Shown here in pieces: positions 7,817-15,959 of a stretch of 64,000 nucleotides of DNA. The position numbers were made by a program, and so were the translations under genes. Each line of letters starts with the position of its first letter. The stretch's first letter is position 1. Under the pieces are notes generated by a model. That model was not told the origin of the DNA. It saw nothing but the letters and a program-made list of their open reading frames with translations, and searched no databases. The stretch is from NCBI RefSeq assembly GCF_003234565.1, contig NZ_QKTU01000001.1, positions 434,001 through 498,000 on the forward strand, given 5' to 3'. Origin of the DNA: Curtobacterium sp. MCBD17_013. GTDB lineage: Bacteria > Actinomycetota > Actinomycetes > Actinomycetales > Microbacteriaceae.

Positions 7817-9307
7817 CTACTCCTCGGACTGCAGCTGTTCTGCGAGGGCGACGAGTGTCCGGACCATGACGCCGGTCGGACCCTTGCCGAGCCAGCCGTA
7901 CCCGCCACCCTTGTTCTCGGCGGGCCCGGCGATGTCGAGGTGGGCCCACGGGATCGTGCTGCCGTCCGGGCGGGTGCCGACGAACCGCTCGAGGAACCGG
8001 CCCGCGAGCAGCATCCCGGCGGCCGGCTGCCCCGGCGTGGCGTTCACCATGTCGGCGACCTCGCTCGCGAGCCGCGCGTCCAGCTCGTCGGGCAGGGGCA
8101 TCGGCCAGACGAGCTCGGAGACGGATTCGGCCACCGCACGGACGCGGTCGACGAGGTCGTCCGATCCCATCAGCCCGGACGTGCGGTCACCGAGGGCGAC
8201 GACCTGCGCACCCGTGAGTGTCGCGACGTCGACGATCGCGTCCGGGACCTCGAGCGACGCCGCGGCGAGGCCGTCCCCGAGGACGAGGCGCCCCTCGGCG
8301 TCGGTGTTCGTCACCTCGACGGTCTTGCCGTTCTTGAGCGTCAGGACGTCGCCGGGGCGCGTGGCGGACCCCGACGGCATGTTCTCGGCCAGGCACAGCC
8401 ACGCCGTGACGCGGACGTGGAGCCCCAGGCGGGCGGCGGCGACCGTGGCGGCGAGCACGGTGGCGGCGCCGGTCATGTCGTCCTTCATGCCGTTCATGCT
8501 CGCGGCGGGCTTCAGCGAGAGACCCCCGGAGTCGAAGGTGATGCCCTTGCCCACGAGCGCGAGGTGCTTCGACGCTCCGTCGGGCGCGTACCGCACGACC
8601 ACGAGCCGGGGCGGCCGGACGGAGCCGCGGCCGACCCCGAGGATCCCGCCGTAGCCCTGCTCCTCGAGCGCGGCGACGTCGAGCACCTCGACGTCGAGGG
8701 GGAGTCCGCGCGCTGCGTCCAGGGCGGCCTCGGCGACGTCCTCGGGCGCCATGTCGGCGGCAGCGGTGTTGACGAGGTCACGGACGAGCGCCACCGCGTC
8801 GGCGACGATCGCCGGTCGGACCGTGGCCTCGGCCGGGGCGGCCGCGAGCACCGTGATCCGCTGGTCGCCGCGGACCGGTCCGGTGGTGCCGGTGCCGCGG
8901 TGCCGGGTGAACGTGTAGGTCCCGAGGGCCGCGCCCTCGAGCGCTGCGTCCACCAGGTCCTCGTGATCGGTCGGGAGGCCCAGCGCGATCGAGACGACGT
9001 CGTGCAGCTGTCGGACGGCGCTGCCGGCAGCCGCACGGATCGACGCCGCGTCGACCCGGCTCCCCAGGCCGATGAGCGCCACGCTGCGCGCGGCGAGGCC
9101 GGGCGCCGGCAGCCGGACCAGCTGGTCCTTCGTGCCGCGGACGCCGAGCGCCGCGAGGTCGATCCCGAGGTCGACGACGGTGCCGTCGGCGGTGGGGGCG
9201 ACGACGGCGGGCGAGCCGTCGGAGCCCGGGCGGACCCCGAGCACGAGGACGTCGGCGTCGACGCTGTCGGGGCGGTCGGAGGTGGTGTCGAGCGTGGGGC
9301 GGACCAT
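7817..9307 (-). CDS. pepA: Leucyl aminopeptidase (M17 family)
   Basis: A cytosolic two-metal aminopeptidase that removes N-terminal residues from peptides. The 496-residue length fits the family. The N-terminal half is the variable alpha/beta domain; the C-terminal half carries the metal and active-site motifs GKGITFDSGG, MKDDMTGAA, the signature NTDAEGRL, and ATLTGA, with LDIAGPA near the end. The ATG at 9307 is supported by a TAGGGT box 7 bases upstream on the minus strand. It is divergent from the PAC2 gene across about 105 bp and lies upstream of lpdA, a common actinobacterial order. Confidence 0.95.
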   Translation of the reverse strand: MVRPTLDTTSDRPDSVDADVLVLGVRPGSDGSPAVVAPTADGTVVDLGIDLAALGVRGTKDQLVRLPAPGLAARSVALIGLGSRVDAASIRAAAGSAVRQLHDVVSIALGLPTDHEDLVDAALEGAALGTYTFTRHRGTGTTGPVRGDQRITVLAAAPAEATVRPAIVADAVALVRDLVNTAAADMAPEDVAEAALDAARGLPLDVEVLDVAALEEQGYGGILGVGRGSVRPPRLVVVRYAPDGASKHLALVGKGITFDSGGLSLKPAASMNGMKDDMTGAATVLAATVAAARLGLHVRVTAWLCLAENMPSGSATRPGDVLTLKNGKTVEVTNTDAEGRLVLGDGLAAASLEVPDAIVDVATLTGAQVVALGDRTSGLMGSDDLVDRVRAVAESVSELVWPMPLPDELDARLASEVADMVNATPGQPAAGMLLAGRFLERFVGTRPDGSTIPWAHLDIAGPAENKGGGYGWLGKGPTGVMVRTLVALAEQLQSEE

Positions 9308-9314
9308 ACCGCCA

Positions 9315-9320
9315 ACCCTA
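9315..9320 (-). promoter_or_regulatory. -10 box of a probable leaderless promoter for pepA
   Basis: Minus-strand TAGGGT ends 7 bases before the ATG, and no Shine-Dalgarno sequence is visible. Confidence 0.55.
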
Positions 9321-9399
9321 CTGACGCGCTCGTGCCGCACCGTCGGAGCTGTTCGCTCTGGGCGTGCAGCGGCGGTCGGGGGTGTCCGACGGCCCCGCC

Positions 9400-9405
9400 T
9401 AGCAT
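9400..9405 (+). promoter_or_regulatory. -10 box of a probable leaderless promoter for the PAC2 gene
   Basis: TAGCAT ends 7 bases before the ATG at 9413. An upstream in-frame ATG at 9404 overlaps this box, which argues for the later start. Confidence 0.55.
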
Positions 9406-9412
9406 GGTCGGG

Positions 9413-10351
9413 ATGAACCCCGAAGACCTGTACACGCTGACCGCGGCAGCGGCGGACGTCCCGCCCGGTCTGCACCTGGTCGCGGGCCTGACGGGGTTCG
9501 CCGACGCCGGCACGGCGGTCGGTCAGGTGACCGAGACGCTGCTCGCCGGTCCGGGGGCGGTGCTCGTCGCGGAGTTCGATCCGGACATCCTGCTCGACTA
9601 CCGGGCGCGCCGCCCGGTGATCACGTTCGACCGCGACCACATCGCCGAGGTCACGCCGTCCCGTCTGACGCTGCACCTCGTGCACGACGAACTCGGTCGC
9701 CCGTTCCTCTTCCTCTCCGGGTACGAGCCGGACTTCCAGTGGAACCGGTTCGTCCGCGCGGTGGTCGACCTCGCCGAGGACCTGGCCGTCACCGACACGA
9801 CGTGGATCCAGTCCATCCCCATGCCCGTCCCGCACACCCGTCCGATCGGGATCACGGTGAGCGGGACACGCGCGGACCTCGTCGAGTCGATGAGCATCTG
9901 GAAGCCGCAGACCCAGGCACCGGCGAACGTGCTGCACCTCGTCGAGCACCGCATGAGCGAACTCGACCGCCAGGTCACCGGTCTCGTGCTGCTCGTCCCG
10001 CACTACCTGTCCGACACCGAGTACCCCGACGCCGCCGTCGCCGCGCTCTCCGGCATCGCGGCGGCGACCGGCCTGATCTTCCCGACGGACCGCCTCCGCG
10101 AACTCGGGCGCGACTTCCACAACCGCGTCGACGAGCAGGTCGCGGGCAACGGCGAGCTCGAGCACCTGGTGCAGGCACTCGAGGAGCGGCACGACACGTA
10201 CGTCGAGGGCAACCCGGTGTCGTCGCCGCTCACCGGTGCCGACGGTGAGGTCCCGACGGCGGACGCGATCGCGGCCGAGCTCGAGCGCTTCCTGGCGGAC
10301 CGCCGCCCGGACGGCCCCGACGGGGTCGCGGGCGACGCCACGCTCGACTGA
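9413..10351 (+). CDS. PAC2 family protein (proteasome-assembly-chaperone-like)
   Basis: A 312-residue protein of the PAC2 family, recognised from the N-terminal HLVAGLTGFADAGTAVGQ, then VLVAEFDPDILLDYRARRP, FLFLSGYEPDFQW, the central IPMPVPHTRPIGITVSGT and a C-terminal charged helix (LEHLVQALEERHDTYVEGN). The family is named after eukaryotic proteasome-assembly chaperones and is widespread in actinobacteria, including species without a proteasome; its bacterial role is unknown. It is divergent from pepA. The start follows the -10 box at 9400. Confidence 0.85.
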   Translation: MNPEDLYTLTAAAADVPPGLHLVAGLTGFADAGTAVGQVTETLLAGPGAVLVAEFDPDILLDYRARRPVITFDRDHIAEVTPSRLTLHLVHDELGRPFLFLSGYEPDFQWNRFVRAVVDLAEDLAVTDTTWIQSIPMPVPHTRPIGITVSGTRADLVESMSIWKPQTQAPANVLHLVEHRMSELDRQVTGLVLLVPHYLSDTEYPDAAVAALSGIAAATGLIFPTDRLRELGRDFHNRVDEQVAGNGELEHLVQALEERHDTYVEGNPVSSPLTGADGEVPTADAIAAELERFLADRRPDGPDGVAGDATLD

Positions 10352-10403
10352 GCCGCACGACCTCGGCAGCCGGAGCCGCACGGTCCGGAGGGCGGCCGCT
10401 GGA

Positions 10404-10409
10404 TACGCT
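10404..10409 (+). promoter_or_regulatory. -10 box of a probable leaderless promoter for the MFS gene
   Basis: TACGCT ends 7 bases before the ATG at 10417. GGCGGGG lies between box and start but is too close to the start to be a normal ribosome site. Confidence 0.5.
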
Positions 10410-10416
10410 GGCGGGG

Positions 10417-11757
10417 ATGAACTCCCGCCGCTCGTGGACCGTCTGGTCCGTCGCCGTGCTCGCCTACGTGCTGGCCGTGCTGCAGCGGTCGTCGCTCGGT
10501 GTGTCGGGCGTCCAGGCGCAGGAGCGGTTCGCCGTGTCCGCGGCCGTGCTCTCGACGCTGGCGGTCGTGCAGATCGCGGTGTACGCGGGCCTCCAGATCC
10601 CGGTCGGGATCCTGCTCGACCGGGTCGGGCCACGTCGGCTCGTCGCCGCCGGCGCGGCGTTGCTCGCGGTCGGTCAGGCGGTGGTCGCGATGTCACCGAC
10701 GATCGATCCCGCGATCGGCGGTCGGGTGCTCGTCGGCGCCGGCGACGCCATGACCTTCATCTCGGTGATCCGGCTGTTGCCGATGTGGTTCACCGGGCCG
10801 ATCCTCCCGCAGATCTCGCAGTGGACCGGCAACCTGGGGCAGCTCGGGCAGATCGCTTCGGCGTTCCCGTTCGCGGTCCTGCTCCACGCCTCCGGGTGGA
10901 GCGCCGCGTACGGCGTCGCGGCCGCGGTGAGCCTCGCCGGGTTCGTGCTGGTCGCCGCGTTCGTCCGCAACGGTCCGATCGCGGTGCGGACGGACGCCAT
11001 CCCGTTGCCCGGCTCGCGGCGCGGCGCGTTCTCGACGTTCGGGCAGGCGCTGCGGCGTCCCGGGACCCAGCTCGGCTTCTGGTCGCACTACGTCACGCAG
11101 TCGTCGGGGACCGTGTTCAGCCTGTTGTGGGGCGTGCCGATGCTCGAGCGCGGGCTCGGGTACTCCGCGACCGTGGCGGCGGCGTTCCTCACGGTGATCG
11201 TGCTCGTCGGGTTCGTGGTCGGCCCGGTCCTCGGGGTGCTCTGCGCACGCTTCCCGTTCCGGCGGTCGAACCTCGTGCTGACGATCGTGGGCGTCATCTT
11301 CGCCGCGTGGACGGCCGTGCTGCTCTGGCCCGGCGCTCCGCCGACGTGGCTCGTCGTCGTGCTCGTGGTGGTCCTCGGCGTGGGCGGCCCCGGGTCCCTC
11401 ATCGGCTTCGACTTCGCGCGGACCTTCAACCCCGTCGGGTCGCTCGGTTCGGCGAACGGCGTCGTCAACGTCGGCGGGTTCCTGGCTGCCTTCGTCATGA
11501 TGTACTGCATCGGCGTCGTGCTCGACGCGGTCCACGACCACACGGGCGCGGCGGTCTTCGCGTGGTCGTCCTTCCGGGTCGCCCTGCTCGTGCAGTACGT
11601 CGTGGTGGGGTTCGGCGTGGTGATGCTCCTCGTCGCGCGGCACCGCACGCGAGCACGGATCCACGCCGAGGACGGAATACGCGTCGGCCCCCTCTGGGTT
11701 GCACTGGTGCGGCGTATGCGCGCCGGCCGTACGACGGACGGGCCGACCAGACCCTGA
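10417..11757 (+). CDS. Major facilitator superfamily transporter
   Basis: A 446-residue integral membrane protein with about 12 hydrophobic segments in two halves. The loop between segments 2 and 3 has the MFS signature form GILLDRVGPRRL. The first helix begins WTVWSVAVLAYVLAVLQRSS and the second half starts after a central loop near residue 205. The pattern GNLGQLGQIASAFPFAVLLH and the PMWFTG motif recall the nitrate/hexose-phosphate side of the superfamily, but the substrate cannot be named from sequence alone. It stands alone, 62 bp after the PAC2 gene. Confidence 0.85.
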   Translation: MNSRRSWTVWSVAVLAYVLAVLQRSSLGVSGVQAQERFAVSAAVLSTLAVVQIAVYAGLQIPVGILLDRVGPRRLVAAGAALLAVGQAVVAMSPTIDPAIGGRVLVGAGDAMTFISVIRLLPMWFTGPILPQISQWTGNLGQLGQIASAFPFAVLLHASGWSAAYGVAAAVSLAGFVLVAAFVRNGPIAVRTDAIPLPGSRRGAFSTFGQALRRPGTQLGFWSHYVTQSSGTVFSLLWGVPMLERGLGYSATVAAAFLTVIVLVGFVVGPVLGVLCARFPFRRSNLVLTIVGVIFAAWTAVLLWPGAPPTWLVVVLVVVLGVGGPGSLIGFDFARTFNPVGSLGSANGVVNVGGFLAAFVMMYCIGVVLDAVHDHTGAAVFAWSSFRVALLVQYVVVGFGVVMLLVARHRTRARIHAEDGIRVGPLWVALVRRMRAGRTTDGPTRP

Positions 11758-11838
11758 CATCGCATCCCACCCGACCACGCATCGTGCGTTCGATCGACCT
11801 CGAGCGGACGACACGCGTCGGGCGGCGGCGGGACGTGC

Positions 11839-11844
11839 AATAAT
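11839..11844 (+). promoter_or_regulatory. Candidate -10 box in the rpoD leader region
   Basis: AATAAT with a nearby upstream TG gives an extended -10-like site about 195 bases before the rpoD ATG, implying a long leader. No matching -35 is seen. A TTGACA at 11921-11926 is a second candidate element but has no -10 partner at the right distance. Confidence 0.3.
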
Positions 11845-12041
11845 GGCGTACGGACCCGTTCGGGTCCTGGTACGCCGATCAGCGGCGAGCTCCGGCTCGT
11901 GGTGATCGGGGCACGAGGACTTGACATGGGTCCTCATGCTGCCCGGAACGCAGGGTCCTGACGTCGGTCCGCCGACGGCGGGGGCAGGACAGCGAGGGGC
12001 CGTCACGACCCAGGACGTGACACGACGAGAGAGGTGATCGC

Positions 12042-13361
12042 ATGGCTGCCCGGAGCACGACGATCGATGCGACGAAGGCCACGGCCGACGCCGAGACGGT
12101 GGAGACCGCGACCGATGAGAACGCGGCACCCGCCGCGCCGAAGAAGCGCGCCCCCGCCAAGAAGGCCGCGCCGAAGAAGACGACCGCCAAGACCGCGCGC
12201 GGCAAGGCGGCCGCCCCCGCCGACGACGAGCCGGACACCGTCGAGGACGCGCCGGAGGACGCCGTCGACGTCGAGGCCGACGACACCGAGGTCGCGGCCG
12301 ACTCCGAGGACAGCGACACCGAGGACGGCGAGGAGACCGAGTCCGAGGACACGGCGACCCCCGCGCCCGAGGCGGCCCCTCCGGCGGGCGCGCTCGTCAT
12401 CTCGCAGGCCGACGACGACGAGGTCCCGGTCTACTCGACCACGATCACGGGCGCCACGGCGGACCCGGTCAAGGACTACCTGAAGCAGATCGGCAAGGTC
12501 CCGCTCCTGAACGCGGCCGAGGAGGTCGAGCTCGCGATGCGGATCGAGGCCGGCCTGTTCGCCGAGGACAAGCTCCAGCACGCGACGGGGCTGTCCAAGC
12601 AAGAGGAGCGTGAGCTCAAGTGGGTCGCCCGCGACGGTCAGCGCGCGAAGTCCCACCTGCTCGGTGCGAACCTCCGCCTCGTGGTGAGCCTCGCCAAGCG
12701 CTACACGGGTCGCGGCATGCAGTTCCTCGACCTCATCCAAGAGGGCAACCTCGGCCTCATCCGTGCCGTCGAGAAGTTCGACTACACGAAGGGCTTCAAG
12801 TTCTCGACCTACGCGACCTGGTGGATCCGGCAGGCGATCACCCGCGCCATGGCGGACCAGGCGCGGACCATCCGCATCCCGGTCCACATGGTCGAGGTCA
12901 TCAACAAGCTCGCCCGCGTCCAGCGGCAGATGTTGCAGGACCTCGGACGTGAGCCCACGCCCGAGGAGCTCGCGCGTGAACTCGACATGACGCCGGAGAA
13001 GGTCGTCGAGGTCCAGAAGTACGGCCGCGAGCCGATCTCGCTGCACACCCCGCTCGGCGAGGACGGCGACAGCGAGTTCGGTGACCTCATCGAGGACACC
13101 GAGGCCGTCGTCCCGGCGGACGCAGTGGGCTTCACGATGCTGCAGAAGCAGCTCGAGAGCCTGCTCGACTCGCTGTCCGAGCGTGAGGCGGGCGTCATCC
13201 GCATGCGCTTCGGGCTCGGCGACGGCATGCCGAAGACCCTCGACCAGATCGGCGACACGTTCGGCGTCACCCGCGAGCGCATCCGCCAGATCGAGTCGAA
13301 GACGATGGCGAAGCTGCGCCACCCGTCGCGGTCGCAGTCCCTGCGCGACTACCTCGAGTAG
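12042..13361 (+). CDS. sigA: Primary RNA polymerase sigma factor
   Basis: The housekeeping sigma-70 factor (also called rpoD or hrdB). The 439 residues comprise an Ala/Lys-rich then strongly acidic N-terminal extension (about residues 1-135) replacing region 1.1, region 1.2 from [16 protein letters not shown], the region 2 core with [20 protein letters not shown] for -10 recognition, region 3, and region 4 with the helix-turn-helix [19 protein letters not shown]. The extension with [13 protein letters not shown] repeats is typical of actinobacterial SigA. GAGAGGTG precedes the ATG. The murT-like gene starts 7 bases after the stop codon, so they may be co-transcribed. Confidence 0.97.
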   Translation: MAARSTTIDATKATADAETVETATDENAAPAAPKKRAPAKKAAPKKTTAKTARGKAAAPADDEPDTVEDAPEDAVDVEADDTEVAADSEDSDTEDGEETESEDTATPAPEAAPPAGALVISQADDDEVPVYSTTITGATADPVKDYLKQIGKVPLLNAAEEVELAMRIEAGLFAEDKLQHATGLSKQEERELKWVARDGQRAKSHLLGANLRLVVSLAKRYTGRGMQFLDLIQEGNLGLIRAVEKFDYTKGFKFSTYATWWIRQAITRAMADQARTIRIPVHMVEVINKLARVQRQMLQDLGREPTPEELARELDMTPEKVVEVQKYGREPISLHTPLGEDGDSEFGDLIEDTEAVVPADAVGFTMLQKQLESLLDSLSEREAGVIRMRFGLGDGMPKTLDQIGDTFGVTRERIRQIESKTMAKLRHPSRSQSLRDYLE

Positions 13362-13368
13362 GCCCCGC

Positions 13369-14628
13369 GTGCGTTTCGTCGTCCCGATCCTCATCGGGCG
13401 GATCCTCCGCGCCCTCGCTCGTGCGCGCGGCGGGGGATCCGCCTACCCCGGCTACATCCTCCTCAAGCTCGTTCCCGACTTCCTCCGGCACGTGTCGCGG
13501 CAGTTCCCGAACGGGATCGTGTTCGTCCTGGGTTCGAACGGCAAGTCGACGACGACCCACATGATCTCCGAGATCATGCGGGCGCACGGACTCCGCGTGT
13601 TCACCAACCCGTCCGGGGCGAACCTGCCGCAGGGCATCGCGTCGGCGCTCCTCTCGGAGGTCGGGCTGACGGGACGCCTCAAGGCGGACATCGGCATCCT
13701 CGAGGTCGACGAGGCCTTCGCCGTGGAGCTGTCCGGCATCCTCTCGCCGTCGACGGTCACGATGCTCAACGTGCAGGTGGACCAGCTGTACCGGTTCTTC
13801 GAGACGGAGCGCGTCGCGACGATGATGCTCGACACCGCGGCGACGTCGTCGCGGAACGTCATCACGAACCACGACGACCAGTTCCTCGACGCCTACGAGG
13901 GCCGGGCCGGGCAGCGGGTCCTGCGCTTCGGCGCCGCGCCCGAGGTCGTCGCTGCGGCCCCGAACGGATTGCAGAACGCGGACGACTTCGCCCGGGACGC
14001 GTCGGGCACGACCGCCGCGGACGCCGAGGTCGTCGAGTCCACCGGGGACGCAGCGGTGGTCCGCTTCGGTGGGGCCGACATCCCGGTGCGGCTGCCGGCC
14101 CGGGGGCTGCACTACGCGGTGGACGCCGCTGCTGCCACCGCGACCGCTTCGGCCGCCCTCGGCGAGCAGTTCCGCGCGGAAGCGGTGACCCGGGCGTTCA
14201 CCGCGATGAAGCCGGCCTACGGGCGTGGTGAGCGCATCCCGATCGCGGGAGAGCACGCCGAGTTCACCATGTTCAAGAACGCCGCGAGCCTGCAGCTCAA
14301 CCTCGACGCCCTGTCGACGCCGCCCGAGCAGGTGCTCATGGCGATCGACGAGGGCACGCCGGACATCTCCTGGATCTACGACATCGACTTCTCGCATCTC
14401 GACCACGTGGACGTCGTGTCGGGTGACAAAGCGTGGCAGATCGCCCTCGCCCTCGAGTTCGCCGGGGTGCGGATCGGCCGTGTGGAGCCCGATGTCGAGG
14501 CCGCGATCCGACTGATGTCCGGACTCGGAGCGACGACGTCCGGCACGAAGCACTTCATCGTCAACTACGAGATCATGATGCTGGCCCGCAAGGCCCTCGG
14601 TCATCCCGACCTGGAGAGGACGGCATGA
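13369..14628 (+). CDS. murT: MurT-like Mur ligase (lipid II isoglutaminyl synthase subunit homologue) lacking the zinc ribbon
   Basis: A 419-residue Mur-ligase-family protein. In known systems MurT uses ATP to activate the alpha-carboxyl of D-Glu in lipid II and receives ammonia from GatD. Visible are the P-loop VLGSNGKSTTT (residues 53-63), EVDEAFAVEL, a central domain to about residue 300 and the C-terminal DUF1727 domain with DISWIYDIDF (Asp338, Asp340). Where Firmicute MurT has a Cys4 zinc ribbon (about 185-240 here) there is none, and the whole protein has no cysteine. The GTG start lies 7 bases after sigA. Its last 4 bases overlap the gatD-like gene, so the two proteins should form a complex. 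See the finding on altered chemistry. Confidence 0.88.
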   Translation: MRFVVPILIGRILRALARARGGGSAYPGYILLKLVPDFLRHVSRQFPNGIVFVLGSNGKSTTTHMISEIMRAHGLRVFTNPSGANLPQGIASALLSEVGLTGRLKADIGILEVDEAFAVELSGILSPSTVTMLNVQVDQLYRFFETERVATMMLDTAATSSRNVITNHDDQFLDAYEGRAGQRVLRFGAAPEVVAAAPNGLQNADDFARDASGTTAADAEVVESTGDAAVVRFGGADIPVRLPARGLHYAVDAAAATATASAALGEQFRAEAVTRAFTAMKPAYGRGERIPIAGEHAEFTMFKNAASLQLNLDALSTPPEQVLMAIDEGTPDISWIYDIDFSHLDHVDVVSGDKAWQIALALEFAGVRIGRVEPDVEAAIRLMSGLGATTSGTKHFIVNYEIMMLARKALGHPDLERTA

Positions 14629-15395
14629 CGGCCGATCGCCTCACGATCCTGCACCTCTACCCGCGGCAGATGGGCGTCTCGGGCGACCGGGGGAACGTGA
14701 CCGCCCTCGTCGCCCGCGCGGACGCCGCCGGGATCCCGACCGCGGTCGTGCGCCACGACGTCGGGGACAGCCTCCCGACGGACGCCGACGTCGTCGTGGT
14801 CGGCAACGGACCGCTCAGCGCGATGCGCTCGCTCGGCGGGGACCCGGCTCGGCTCGCACCGTTCCTCCAGGACGCCGTCGCCGCCGGCGTGCCGCTCGTG
14901 GCGGTCGGTGGCGGCTACGACCTGGCGACCCGCGAGGTCGTCCCCACCGAGGGGACGCCGGTGACCGGCCTCGGGGTGTTCGACGCCCGCGCCGTGCGCG
15001 GCGCCGAGCGCCGGGTCAACTACTTCCTGCTCGACGTGCGTGCGACCCTGCCCGGCGGAGATCAACGCGTGGCGGGGTTCGAGGACCACGCGACCCGCAT
15101 CGAGAACATCGATCCCACGGCGGTGTTCGCGGACGTCGTGTCGGGCGGCGGCAACCAGGACGGCACCGGCACCGAGGGCTCGGCGACCGCCGCGGCGTTC
15201 GGCACCCACACCCAGGGGCCGCTCCTGCCACTGAACCCGCACCTGACCGATGCGGTGTTGGCCGCCGCCACCGGTCGTCTGGGTCGCGAATACGCGCCGG
15301 ATCCGACGCGCACCGCCGCCGTGGACCGCTACGCTCGCGAGGCCCGCGCGGTGATCACGCGCTACGTCGACAAGGCGTTCAAACGCATCGCCTGA
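14625..15395 (+). CDS. gatD: GatD-like class I glutamine amidotransferase homologue with missing catalytic residues
   Basis: A 256-residue protein with the CobQ/GATase_3 fold pattern: N-terminal LTILHLYPRQMGVSGDRGNV, the NGPLSAM strand, and the nucleophile-elbow region VPLVAVGGGYDL where the usual motif is C-G-G-Y-Q. Gly95 stands at the catalytic Cys position and Asp99 at the Gln. The later motif GTHTQGPLLPLNP aligns with G-T-Y-x-H-G-P-L, putting Gln197 at the catalytic His position, with a His two residues earlier. There is no cysteine in the protein. It should not hydrolyse glutamine by the normal route. It overlaps murT by ATGA and is followed by a strong terminator, so the pair is one translationally coupled unit. 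Confidence 0.87.
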   Translation: MTADRLTILHLYPRQMGVSGDRGNVTALVARADAAGIPTAVVRHDVGDSLPTDADVVVVGNGPLSAMRSLGGDPARLAPFLQDAVAAGVPLVAVGGGYDLATREVVPTEGTPVTGLGVFDARAVRGAERRVNYFLLDVRATLPGGDQRVAGFEDHATRIENIDPTAVFADVVSGGGNQDGTGTEGSATAAAFGTHTQGPLLPLNPHLTDAVLAAATGRLGREYAPDPTRTAAVDRYAREARAVITRYVDKAFKRIA

Positions 15396-15429
15396 CGCGG
15401 TCGCGAGCGGCACACCGGCAGGGTACGCG

Positions 15430-15462
15430 AGAGGCCGGATCCCCGATGGGGATCCGGCCTCT
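15430..15462. terminator. Bidirectional terminator after the murT/gatD pair
   Basis: A perfect 15-bp stem (agaggccggatcccc and complement) with a 3-base loop, followed by gtt, between convergent genes. Confidence 0.8.
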
Positions 15463-15506
15463 GTTCGTCGGACCGACCGCGGCGATCGCCGTGGCGGGGC
15501 CGGGCG

Positions 15507-15731
15507 CTACTTGCTCTCGTAGAGCCGGCTGGTCTCGTCGTGCCACTCGAGAGCGGTCGCGGCGAGCTTGTCCTTGAACTCGGCACCGTGGTGGGCGCAG
15601 AAGAGGAGCTCGCCGCTCGCCATCGTGGCTCGGATGTAGGCCTGCGCGCCGCAGCTGTCGCAGCGGTCGGCCGCCGTGAGCTGGTTGCTGCCGAGGTCGT
15701 CGATGGAGAGGTCCTGCACGGTCTGGGACAT
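15507..15731 (-). CDS. Small zinc-ribbon protein (DUF7455-type)
   Basis: A 74-residue actinobacterial protein. It begins MSQTVQDLSIDD, then LTAADRCDSCGAQAYIRA with a CxxC pair and LLFCAHHGAEF with a Cys-His-His group, together a likely zinc site; the C-terminus is helical (FKDKLAATALEWHDETSRL). The function is unknown; it is conserved beside the primary sigma factor and topoisomerase genes in this group. GAGGAG lies 7 bases before the ATG at 15731, which decides the start over a longer in-frame reading. Confidence 0.85.
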   Translation of the reverse strand: MSQTVQDLSIDDLGSNQLTAADRCDSCGAQAYIRATMASGELLFCAHHGAEFKDKLAATALEWHDETSRLYESK

Positions 15732-15947
15732 GGTGTGCTCCTCGTTGATCGGAGGCGGTGCCGGGGTTGGTGCGTCCATTTCAGCACGCGCTCCCTGGGA
15801 TCCCCGCATTGTGGTCGCGCTGTTTCGCTGACCGCGGATTCCGTCGACGGTCACCTGCGCGTCGCGGACACCGCCGGGAGGCCCGGTCGGCCGAGCGTCG
15901 TGCGCTCACGTCCGGGGTGGTGCGCCAGGAGCGTCACCGGTCGCGGG

Positions 15948-15953
15948 TAGCCT
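15948..15953 (+). promoter_or_regulatory. -10 box of a probable leaderless promoter for parE
   Basis: TAGCCT ends 6 bases before the GTG at 15960, with no ribosome site. Confidence 0.55.
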
Positions 15954-15959
15954 CGGCAG

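Noticed and set aside
11921..11926. TTGACA as the main -35 of sigA
   Set aside because: No TAnnnT box lies 16-19 bp downstream.
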